NCBI GenBank assembly: GCA_023399635.1 | Contig: JAEWOP010000123.1 | Span: forward strand, 1-11,613 | From: Pseudomonadota bacterium | GTDB taxonomy: Bacteria; Pseudomonadota; Alphaproteobacteria; Rhizobiales; Rhizobiaceae | Direction: 5' to 3' | Length of the DNA: 11,613 bases | Shown here: positions 1 through 9,178 of the stretch, piece by piece | Layout of the letters: each line of letters opens with the position of its first letter | Numbering within the stretch: position 1 is the first letter of the stretch | Made by a program: the position numbers and the translations under genes | Notes under the pieces: model-generated | Database searches by the model: none | Seen by the model: the letters and a program-made list of their open reading frames with translations, nothing else | Told to the model about the DNA's origin: nothing

Positions 1-353
1 GAGCGAAGGTCGCGCGAGCGAACCCACTTGATTGCCTGGCCCTCCATCCCGACGGGGATCCCCTCATAGCGACGGCAGATATACAGCGGCATCAGCAGGT
101 GGAAGGTCTCGTAGGTATGGCTGGCAAATGTCAATGGCGCCAGACACGGCACCTTCGTGACGATACCCAACTCTTCCTCGAGCTCCCGGATCAACGTTTC
201 TTCCGGCGTTTCCCCTGGCTCGACCTTACCACCCGGGAATTCCCAGAGGCCTGCAAGCGACTTTCCCTCCGGGCGCTGCGCAAGCAGGATGCGGCCATCG
301 GTGTCGACGAGGGCACAAGCTGCGACGATCAGGAGCCGACGCGAGTCATTCAT
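1..353 (-). CDS. mutT: MutT-type Nudix hydrolase (8-oxo-dGTP diphosphatase), 3' end cut by window edge
   Basis: About 117 codons are visible and the C-terminus lies beyond base 1. A perfect Nudix box (G-x5-E-x7-REU-x-EE-x-G-U) occupies residues 42-64, with the RELEEELGI core at 56-64. It is preceded by the LAQRPEGKSLAGLWEFPGG stretch typical of MutT. Family knowledge: MutT hydrolyses 8-oxo-dGTP to the monophosphate, removing a mutagenic oxidised nucleotide from the cytoplasmic pool; the Nudix glutamates bind Mg2+. The ATG at 353 overlaps the stop of the upstream acetyltransferase gene as ATGA (4 bp), and only a weak GAG lies upstream, so translation is probably coupled. It is the third gene of an argJ-acetyltransferase-mutT operon. 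The Nudix assignment is firm; exact substrate specificity is inferred from resemblance to MutT. Confidence 0.92.
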   Translation of the reverse strand, partial: MNDSRRLLIVAACALVDTDGRILLAQRPEGKSLAGLWEFPGGKVEPGETPEETLIRELEEELGIVTKVPCLAPLTFASHTYETFHLLMPLYICRRYEGIPVGMEGQAIKWVRSRDLR

Positions 354-1126
354 CGTGTCGTCTCGCGCCAATAATGATACTCGTAAGCTTCCGAGAAACC
401 GAACTTCCTGTAAAGCGCCAGCGCCGGCTCGTTCGTCTCGAGCACCTGCAACCACGCGCTGCGGGCACCGTTGATCCGGGCCCAACGGAGCGCCGAGGCG
501 AGGATTTCGGCACCGAGACCTTGGCGTCGAAAGCGCTTGGCCACAGCGAACTCCATGATGCCTGCAAGATCATTGTCTTGAACGCAAAGCGCTACGGCGG
601 CCGGCCCTTGCTGCGGCTTCTCGATGACAAAAAGACCGGTTGTCGGCTTGATGGCGCTCAGCACTTCTGCGAGCGCGGGCTTCAATCCTGCATCCTCGCC
701 TGTAACAGCCAGATTCGCATCCACGAAACGACCCATGTCATGGGTCGGCAGATGATCGATCGTGTCCGGCAGGGCCGGACGTCCCAGATCCGCCGTCATG
801 ACCTTTACCGTCTCGAAGCGTTCCCAACCCTCCTCCGCCAACCGACGGATGAGCTGTGGCGGCGCGAGCGGGGTCTGCCTCACCATGAGCGGGCGACCGT
901 ATGACTGAAATCGCTTGCCCGCCTTCTCAAGGCGAAGATCCATATCACGTATGTCCGACGGGTCGAGCGGCACCACGCAGTTCAGCCTCTTGGAGGGATG
1001 CCCTCCGGAAAGACGCACCTGCCAGCTTCCGTCATAGATGACGGTGGCCGCTGGCCAGGCGCGAAACCCCACGGCCTCGAGACGGCGCACAAGCGGGAGG
1101 TTGCTGTTGGAGAAGCTTGCCTGCAT
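350..1126 (-). CDS. Two-domain GNAT family N-acetyltransferase
   Basis: 258 residues. The C-terminal half carries the acetyl-CoA binding motif A (RRQGLG, residues 200-205) after a beta-strand (IMEFAVAKRF), followed by motif B (NEPALALYRKFGF, 232-244), the classical GNAT signature. The N-terminal part (about 20-60) has an AWPA...DGSWQVRLSGG...VPL pattern seen in tandem-domain GNAT proteins whose first domain is degenerate. The family moves an acetyl group from acetyl-CoA to an amine; the acceptor cannot be read from sequence. The gene starts 6 bp after argJ stops, with GGAG at 1137-1140 inside the argJ 3' end as its ribosome binding site, and its stop overlaps the mutT start. An acetyltransferase next to argJ invites an arginine-pathway role, but nothing in the sequence shows that; ribosomal or free-amine acetylation is equally possible. 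Confidence 0.88.
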   Translation of the reverse strand: MQASFSNSNLPLVRRLEAVGFRAWPAATVIYDGSWQVRLSGGHPSKRLNCVVPLDPSDIRDMDLRLEKAGKRFQSYGRPLMVRQTPLAPPQLIRRLAEEGWERFETVKVMTADLGRPALPDTIDHLPTHDMGRFVDANLAVTGEDAGLKPALAEVLSAIKPTTGLFVIEKPQQGPAAVALCVQDNDLAGIMEFAVAKRFRRQGLGAEILASALRWARINGARSAWLQVLETNEPALALYRKFGFSEAYEYHYWRETTR

Positions 1127-1132
1127 GCCCGG

Positions 1133-2374
1133 TCAGCTCCGGTAGTCGCCGTTGATGGCGACGTATTCCTTCGTCAGGTCGCAGGTCCAGACGGTGGCAC
1201 GGCCTTGACCGAGACCAAGATCAACACGCACCGGAATGTCCTCCTGTTGCATGACGGCCGTTGCCGCAGCTTCAGAATAGTCCGGATCCCGCTCGCCATC
1301 GACGGCGACGCGCACATCGCCGAACCAGATCGCAAGGCGGTCACGGTCGGCCATCTCGCCGGACTTGCCGACTGCCATGACGATGCGGCCCCAGTTGGCA
1401 TCTTCACCCGCCACCGCCGTCTTGACCAGCGGCGAATTGGCAATCGAAAGGGCAATACGCTTGGCGGCCTGGTCGCTCTCCGCACCGGTCACGGTGATCT
1501 CGACCATCTTGCGGGCACCCTCTCCATCACGCACAACCTGCAGGGCGAGATCCTTCAAGAGGTCGTTCAGGGCAGCACGGAAACCGGCAAGTTTCGGATC
1601 ATCTGCAGACGTCACCTTGGGCTGCCCCTCGGCTGCTGCAGCTCCGGTTGCAAACAGCATCAAGGTGTCGGAGGTAGAAGTATCGCTGTCAACGGTGACG
1701 GCATTGAACGTCGGCTCCACACCTGCCGAAAGCAGCTGCTGCAGGACAGAGGCCTCGATGTCTGCATCCGTGGCGACGAAGGAGAGCATGGTTGCCATAT
1801 CGGGAGCGATCATGCCTGCCCCCTTGGCGATGCCGTTGATGGTCACGGAGATCCCTCCGATCTCCGCAGAACGCGTCGCGACCTTGGGATAGGTATCAGT
1901 CGTCATGATGGCCTTGGCGGCTTCCAGCCAGAATTCCGGCTTCGCATCGCGCTGCATGTCGCCAAGCACACCTGCAAACTTTGTCGCATCGAGCGGCTCT
2001 CCGATCACGCCGGTGGAGGCGAGAAAGACCTGCCCTTCTCCACATCCAACGGCTGCAGCCGCCGACCTGGCGGTAAGCTCGGTCGCAGCCCGGCCCTTCA
2101 ATCCTGTGAAGGCGTTGGCGTTTCCGGAATTTACCACCACCGCCCGAGCCTCGCCCTGCGGCAGGTTCGCGCGGCAAAAGTCGACTGGCGCGGAAGGGCA
2201 TTTGGATCGGGTAAAGACGCCGGCAACAGCTGCGGGCTGATCGAAGACCATCAGCAGGACGTCGGTACGGTTCTTGTACTTGATACCGGCGGCGGCGGTC
2301 GCCATTCGCAGCCCCCGGATTGGAGGCATTTCAGGATAGGTCTTGGGAGCAAGCGGAGAAACGGAAGCGGACAT
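1133..2374 (-). CDS. argJ: Bifunctional glutamate N-acetyltransferase / amino-acid N-acetyltransferase ArgJ
   Basis: 413 residues, the usual ArgJ length. ArgJ transfers the acetyl group of N-acetylornithine to glutamate in the cyclic arginine pathway; bifunctional forms also acetylate glutamate from acetyl-CoA. The precursor cuts itself between Ala and Thr in KGAGMIAPDMATML, here A194-T195, giving alpha and beta chains with Thr as N-terminal nucleophile. Other family marks are VVNSGNANAFTG (80-91), STGVIG (120-125), TTDTYPK and the C-terminal INGDYRS. An in-frame TTG directly precedes the chosen ATG (2374); ATG is preferred. The ribosome binding site is weak (GGATTG). The start lies just past a stem-loop at 2399-2420 that ends the parvulin gene, so argJ either has its own promoter in the tail of that gene or is fed by readthrough. 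It leads the acetyltransferase and mutT genes. Confidence 0.97.
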   Translation of the reverse strand: MSASVSPLAPKTYPEMPPIRGLRMATAAAGIKYKNRTDVLLMVFDQPAAVAGVFTRSKCPSAPVDFCRANLPQGEARAVVVNSGNANAFTGLKGRAATELTARSAAAAVGCGEGQVFLASTGVIGEPLDATKFAGVLGDMQRDAKPEFWLEAAKAIMTTDTYPKVATRSAEIGGISVTINGIAKGAGMIAPDMATMLSFVATDADIEASVLQQLLSAGVEPTFNAVTVDSDTSTSDTLMLFATGAAAAEGQPKVTSADDPKLAGFRAALNDLLKDLALQVVRDGEGARKMVEITVTGAESDQAAKRIALSIANSPLVKTAVAGEDANWGRIVMAVGKSGEMADRDRLAIWFGDVRVAVDGERDPDYSEAAATAVMQQEDIPVRVDLGLGQGRATVWTCDLTKEYVAINGDYRS

Positions 2375-2398
2375 CAATCAATCCAGACTGGATATGGA

Positions 2399-2420
2399 AA
2401 GGCCCGGAAAACCGGGCCTT
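2399..2420 (-). terminator. Stem-loop between the parvulin gene and argJ
   Basis: A perfect 9-bp inverted repeat (AAGGCCCGG / CCGGGCCTT) with a 4-base loop lies 10 bp after the parvulin stop codon and 24 bp before the argJ start. Read on the minus strand, only TTT then CC follows the stem, so the U-tract is short and termination may be partial. On the plus strand it is followed by CAATTAACTCTT, also a poor tract. I read it as a leaky terminator or 3'-end stabiliser of the parvulin mRNA. Confidence 0.65.
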
Positions 2421-2430
2421 CAATTAACTC

Positions 2431-3318
2431 TTACTGCTGGGGCGCTGGCGCTTCACCCGCTGCGGGATCAGCTTCCGGTGCCTTGTTGACGTCCTCATAT
2501 CCCTTACGCAGGGCTTCGTCCATAATCTCGACCGTCTGCTCGGCCTTCGCCTTCTCGATGAGAGCCAGGTACTTGTCGCGCATCACGAGCTGGCGAACCT
2601 GCGGCTCAACCTGCTCCAGCGCAGGCGGCTGGACGTCGCGGCGATCTTCCAGCTTGATCACGTGGAAACCGAACTGCGACTTCACCGGGGTCTTCGTATA
2701 GGCACCCTTCTCCAGTGCGAATGCGGCCTCTTCGAACTCTGGAACCATGCGTCCCTTGCTGAACCAGCCGAGATCGCCGCCGTCGGACTTGTTGGAGTCC
2801 TCCGACTTGTCCTTGGCCAGTTCGGCGAAGTCCTTGCCACCATCGAGTTGCTCGATGACCTGCTCGGCTTCTTCCTCGGTCTTCACCAGGATGTGGCGGG
2901 CATTGACTTCCTCTTGCTTGGGAAGCTCGCCGATTTCCTTGTCGTAGCGTGCCTTGACCTCTTCGGCCGTGACACTGTTCACCACGTGCTGGCGGAAGAA
3001 GCTGTTGTGCAGCTCGCGGCTCTCGATGTAGTCCATCCGCTTCTTGAAGTCTTCGGTTTCGTTCAAGCCCTCGTCGACCGCACCTTGAGCGAGCAGCTTG
3101 ACGTCAATGGCGCCCGAGAGCGCGGCAATGCGCTTCTGTTCGTCAGGAAGCTGCTGAAGCTGAGGGTCGAGGTTCTCGATGGCCAGGTCGAGCTCGGACT
3201 GGCGGATCTCCATATCGCCCACCTTGGCGACGACGGCATCCTCCTGTGCGAAGGCAGACCCGGTGAATGTAATCGCCACAGCAAGCGCAGCCGTGGCGAG
3301 GAATTTGTGGCGCAACAT
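2431..3318 (-). CDS. Periplasmic parvulin-type peptidyl-prolyl cis-trans isomerase (SurA/PrsA-like)
   Basis: 295 residues. A signal peptide is clear: positive MLRHK, a hydrophobic run to about residue 21, and SAFA before Gln25 as the likely signal peptidase I site. No lipobox cysteine is present, so the mature protein should be soluble in the periplasm. A SurA_N-like helical segment (about 30-125) precedes one rotamase domain at about 137-226, recognisable by VNARHILVKTEEEA, FAELAKDKSED, GGDLGWFSKGRMVPEFE and SQFGFHVIKLEDRR. The tail is Ala/Pro-rich. The family catalyses prolyl isomerisation and assists folding of exported and outer-membrane proteins. The ATG at 3318 is chosen over an in-frame TTG 18 bp upstream because AAAGG lies 7 bases before the ATG. 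The gene diverges from secA, which suits a protein acting on SecA-exported substrates. The exact family name (PrsA, SurA or PpiC type) is not settled by sequence alone. Confidence 0.94.
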   Translation of the reverse strand: MLRHKFLATAALAVAITFTGSAFAQEDAVVAKVGDMEIRQSELDLAIENLDPQLQQLPDEQKRIAALSGAIDVKLLAQGAVDEGLNETEDFKKRMDYIESRELHNSFFRQHVVNSVTAEEVKARYDKEIGELPKQEEVNARHILVKTEEEAEQVIEQLDGGKDFAELAKDKSEDSNKSDGGDLGWFSKGRMVPEFEEAAFALEKGAYTKTPVKSQFGFHVIKLEDRRDVQPPALEQVEPQVRQLVMRDKYLALIEKAKAEQTVEIMDEALRKGYEDVNKAPEADPAAGEAPAPQQ

Positions 3319-3325
3319 CAAGTTA

Positions 3326-3330
3326 CCTTT
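3326..3330 (-). promoter_or_regulatory. Ribosome binding site deciding the parvulin start
   Basis: AAAGG on the minus strand sits 7 bases before the ATG at 3318. It falls inside the longer reading frame that begins with TTG at 3336, so it argues for the shorter, signal-peptide-proximal start. Confidence 0.75.
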
Positions 3331-3424
3331 CGACAATAAGAACGCCGGTCTCAGAAGCGCCTGACCCCGGCCGGAAAGCCTTCACAAACATCGGAATGTG
3401 GCCTTTGTGTATCGGCAGCCACCG

Positions 3425-3453
3425 TTGACATCAATCGACCCCCCTCTTATCTG
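3425..3453 (+). promoter_or_regulatory. Probable sigma70-type promoter of secA
   Basis: TTGACA (3425-3430), a 17-base spacer and TATCTG (3448-3453) form a near-consensus housekeeping promoter in the 250-bp divergent intergenic region. Transcription would start near 3460, giving a leader of about 110 nt before the secA ATG. I see no stable leader hairpin and no SecM-like small frame in it. An overlapping, weaker promoter-like pair facing the parvulin gene (TTGATG at 3429-3434 and GATACA at 3408-3413, 15-bp spacing) may also exist. Confidence 0.55.
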
Positions 3454-3568
3454 TCACGCGACTTTGCGTCTAGAAAAGTTTCCGGGCGTAGCGGGCTATT
3501 TGCCGGGTTTAGACTCCGGCCTGAGCATCGCAATCCTAAGTAAAAGATGATGGGAAAGGACCATTCAG

Positions 3569-6286
<2,718 letters not shown>

Positions 6287-6307
6287 GGGCTGACCCTATA
6301 GAATGAA

Positions 6308-6338
6308 AAAATGCCGCCTCCGGGCGGCATTTTCTTTT
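6308..6338 (+). terminator. Intrinsic terminator of secA
   Basis: An 8-bp GC-rich stem (ATGCCGCC 6311-6318 / GGCGGCAT 6323-6330) with a TCCG tetraloop is extended by A-T pairs and followed by TTTCTTTT. It begins 22 bp after the secA stop, a textbook rho-independent terminator that insulates secA from the flippase gene. Confidence 0.92.
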
Positions 6339-6450
6339 CAAGCACTGGCCGCGCATGTGGAAAATCGAAGCCATACGTAGGGATTGTTAACCCTGTGGTG
6401 GCAAGACTCCAGCAGCGTTTTGCGTTTGAGTGCGAGTTTGCGTGCCGATC

Positions 6451-7863
6451 ATGGCGGTCATCGAAACAGCGGAAAGGTTTCTGCCGAACGGCCTGCGCAC
6501 ACGGCTGAGGCCTTGGCTCGACAAGCTGTCGGCTAATATCGAAAACAACGGCGAAACAGCGCGCGCCCAGGGGCAGGCATTGATTGCCTTCCTGATCCGC
6601 GTCTTCAGCGCTGCCATCGCCTTCATCTCGCAGATCGTTCTCGCACGGCTGATGGGCGAGTTTGAGTATGGCATCTTTGCTTTTGTCTGGGTTCTTGTCG
6701 TGGTGACCGGCAGCCTTACCTGCCTTGGCTTCAATACCTCAATCATCCGCTTTCTGCCGCAACATCAGGCATCGGGTGATCTTGCCGCGGTTCGTGGGCT
6801 TCTGGTTGCCGCACGTATCTATACTCTCATCTCTGCAAGCTGCCTTGCGGCAGCCGGACTCGCGTTCCTGCATTTCTACGGACATCTGTTCGAGAGCTAC
6901 TGGCTTGTGCCGCTCTTCCTTGCCCTGGTCACACTACCGATGATGGGACTGGGGGACGTGCTGGACGGCACAGCGCGGGCAAATGGCTGGACCGTCACAG
7001 CACTCAGTCCGAACTTCCTTGTCCGCCCGACGCTGATCCTTCTTTTCATGGTGGCCGCCGTCTCGCTGGGCGCACCTGACACGGCTGTCACCGCCATGCA
7101 GGCTGCGTTGGTTGCAGCATATGTGACAACGCTGGTTCAATACTGGCGGCTGCGTCGACGCCTGCAGCGAACCTATGGGAGAGGCAAGCTCCGGCTCCAG
7201 TCGGCAGCTTGGCTGGCATATTCCTTGCCGGTCTTTCTCATAGAGGGAGTTGGCTTCCTGCTGAGCAATGCCGATGTGGTGGTAGTCGGCCTTTACCTGC
7301 CGCCAGACCAGGTTGGCGTTTATTTCGCTGCAACCAAGATCATCGCGTTGGTTCAATTTGTCGCCTTTGCCATGAGAGCGGCAGCAGGGCCTCGCTTCGC
7401 AACTTTGCTTGCAACCAATGACCGGCAGGAGCTTGGCCGGTTTGCCGCACAGGTCGCGCGCTGGAGCTTCTGGCCCTCGCTCGTCATAGGGCTGGCGCTG
7501 ATGCTGATCGGCCAGCAACTGCTTGCGCTCTTTGGTCCTGCATTCACTCAAGGCTATTGGCTGTTGCCTATCCTGTTTGCCGGGATACTCACCAAGGCGC
7601 TTATCGGACCGGGCGAGATATTGCTCAGCATGGGCGGACGCGAAAAGCTCTGCGTGCTGATTTACGTGGTGGTGCTCGCTTCTGCGATCGTGACGAATAT
7701 CATGCTGATCCCCCGGCTAGGCCTTACCGGCGCCGCGATTGCCACCTCCTCGGCAATGGCCCTCGAAGCCCTGCTGCTGCACATTGCGTTGCGCCGCACG
7801 CTCGGCATCGCACTTTTTGCGCTCGCCCGGCCACCGGCTCCCATCCAAGTCAAGGCTGCCTAA
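6451..7863 (+). CDS. Polysaccharide/lipopolysaccharide flippase, Wzx-like (MATE/MVF superfamily)
   Basis: 470 residues, largely hydrophobic, with about 12 membrane spans (for example around 45-63, 75-93, 120-140, 150-170, 190-207, 260-280, 288-308, 342-362, 370-390, 400-420, 425-447). The stretch SQIVLARLMGEFEYGIFAFVW (about 60-80) and YFAATKIIALVQF are typical of O-antigen/exopolysaccharide translocases, which move lipid-linked sugar repeats across the inner membrane. A charged amphipathic N-terminus (about 10-40) precedes the first span. The frame opens with GTG at 6430, but ATG at 6451 is preferred; neither has a strong ribosome binding site, so this start is uncertain by 7 residues. No glycosyltransferases are visible nearby, so the glycan is unknown. 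It is tightly linked to the next gene (2-bp gap). Lipid II flippase (MurJ) is less likely given the N-terminal pattern. Confidence 0.87.
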   Translation: MAVIETAERFLPNGLRTRLRPWLDKLSANIENNGETARAQGQALIAFLIRVFSAAIAFISQIVLARLMGEFEYGIFAFVWVLVVVTGSLTCLGFNTSIIRFLPQHQASGDLAAVRGLLVAARIYTLISASCLAAAGLAFLHFYGHLFESYWLVPLFLALVTLPMMGLGDVLDGTARANGWTVTALSPNFLVRPTLILLFMVAAVSLGAPDTAVTAMQAALVAAYVTTLVQYWRLRRRLQRTYGRGKLRLQSAAWLAYSLPVFLIEGVGFLLSNADVVVVGLYLPPDQVGVYFAATKIIALVQFVAFAMRAAAGPRFATLLATNDRQELGRFAAQVARWSFWPSLVIGLALMLIGQQLLALFGPAFTQGYWLLPILFAGILTKALIGPGEILLSMGGREKLCVLIYVVVLASAIVTNIMLIPRLGLTGAAIATSSAMALEALLLHIALRRTLGIALFALARPPAPIQVKAA

Positions 7864-7865
7864 CA

Positions 7866-9149
7866 ATGGTTCAACCTCCCTTCAGCCCCGGCTTTGAAAG
7901 CACTCTCAACGACGGCTGGCCGCAGCCGCTAGCCCAGACCTGGCGACAGGACCGGCCGGAGGCGGACACGCGGATCCGGATTGGGCGGGCGGAGCGGGAG
8001 CTGTGCCTTTACCGCGCCTCCTTCGGCTATGAAATGCAGCAGGAGCTGGAATTCCTTACCAACCGCGCCATGGAAGCAAACATCTTCTTCAGCGCGCGGC
8101 TGCTTGCTCCGGCTATGCCCCGGGTCGAGGACAAGCAGGTTCGCTTTGCGCTGATCCGTGACGAAGAAGGCGATCGCAGCCGCATGCGCTTGCTGATGCC
8201 GTTCACGGTGGAGAAGCCGGGTTTCTCGATGGGGCCTGCCATCATTCGCGCCTGGGCCAATCCTTTCGGACCGCTAGGGACACCATTGGTCGATGCCGAA
8301 GGCGCGGCTGAAACACTCGACAACCTGCTGGAGGCGCTTGCCGATCCTCAGACGCGTCTGCCCTCGCTGCTGGTGCTGCCGCATGTCCGGCTGAACGGCA
8401 GGTTCGCGCAACTGATCCGCGCGGTTGCTGTATCGCGAGATCTGCCGGTAACGGTGACGGACAAGATGCAGCGGCCAATGCTGGACAGCGAGGAGCCGGC
8501 GGAAAACTATCTCAAGACCGCCGTCTCGCCCCACCACTATCGGGAGATGCGACGGCAGTGGCGCCAGTTGGCAGCGAAAGGCCGGCTCGAATATCGAGTC
8601 GCGCGTCAGCCGGAAGAAGTCCGCCTGAAGATGGAGGAATTCCTGGCGCTCGAAGGGAAGGGCTGGAAGGGACGCAAGCGTTCAGCCCTTGTAAACGATC
8701 GCTATCGCTCCGCCTTCGCACGCGAGGCGATCACCAACCTCGCTGAGATTGACGCGGTGCGCATCCACACGATCGAGTTCGAGGGGAAGGCCATCGCATC
8801 CCTCATCGTCTTCCTGATGGCAGGTGAAGCTTTCGCCTGGAACACCACCTACGACGAGGACTTCCGCCGATATTCCCCCGGCAAGCTGCTGATGGTCAAG
8901 CTGACGGAATGGCACCTCGATGATGCCAACATCCTGCGCTCCGATTCCTGTGCGGTTCCGGACCACCCGGTCATGAGCCGGTTCTGGAGGGAACGGGAGG
9001 AGATGGGAACGCTGGTGATCGGATTGACAGGCAACAGCGATAGAGATGTGCGGCAGGCATCGGCTCAGCTTCACATGTACAACAGCACCCGCAACATGGC
9101 GCGGCTCTTGCGGCAGAAGATCATGGGCATGGCGCGCAAGGCGGAATAG
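7866..9149 (+). CDS. Acyl/aminoacyl transferase with BioF2-like GNAT fold (Acetyltransf_6 type)
   Basis: 427 residues, soluble, no signal peptide. The C-terminal half (about 220-385) matches the Acetyltransf_6 / BioF2-like pattern: YREMRRQWRQLAAKGRLEY, a KMEEFLALEGKGWKGR segment (255-270), then EGKAIASLIVFLMAG (306-320) and AWNTTYDEDFRRYSPGKLLM (324-343), where the YSPG-type turn lies in the acyl-CoA site of the family. Relatives occur in cellulose, exopolysaccharide and lipid-modification loci (CelD/BcsL type) and, more distantly, as FemAB-like peptidoglycan enzymes. Substrate and acyl donor are not readable. The reading frame is open far upstream inside the flippase gene, but the ATG at 7866, two bases after the flippase stop and with AAGG 10 bases before it, is the natural start. 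Co-transcription with the flippase suggests it modifies the same glycan (inference). Confidence 0.82.
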   Translation: MVQPPFSPGFESTLNDGWPQPLAQTWRQDRPEADTRIRIGRAERELCLYRASFGYEMQQELEFLTNRAMEANIFFSARLLAPAMPRVEDKQVRFALIRDEEGDRSRMRLLMPFTVEKPGFSMGPAIIRAWANPFGPLGTPLVDAEGAAETLDNLLEALADPQTRLPSLLVLPHVRLNGRFAQLIRAVAVSRDLPVTVTDKMQRPMLDSEEPAENYLKTAVSPHHYREMRRQWRQLAAKGRLEYRVARQPEEVRLKMEEFLALEGKGWKGRKRSALVNDRYRSAFAREAITNLAEIDAVRIHTIEFEGKAIASLIVFLMAGEAFAWNTTYDEDFRRYSPGKLLMVKLTEWHLDDANILRSDSCAVPDHPVMSRFWREREEMGTLVIGLTGNSDRDVRQASAQLHMYNSTRNMARLLRQKIMGMARKAE

Positions 9150-9178
9150 ACTTCGAGTGGATCATCGGCATCCGCCGG

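Noticed and set aside
998..2701. 567-codon open frame on the plus strand, antisense to argJ and the parvulin 3' end
   Set aside because: It runs across argJ, the 2375-2430 gap and the parvulin tail, is rich in Gly/Arg/His and shows no family motifs. Such long shadows are expected opposite GC-rich genes.
3408..3434. Divergent minus-strand promoter TTGATG/GATACA for the parvulin gene
   Set aside because: The 15-bp spacing is short and both boxes deviate from consensus, so I mention it only as a possibility within the secA promoter entry.
7557..7865. N-terminal extension of the acyltransferase frame into the flippase gene
   Set aside because: It would overlap the flippase by 307 bp, its translation is Arg/His/Cys-rich with no domain, and the ATG at 7866 has a suitable position and ribosome binding site.
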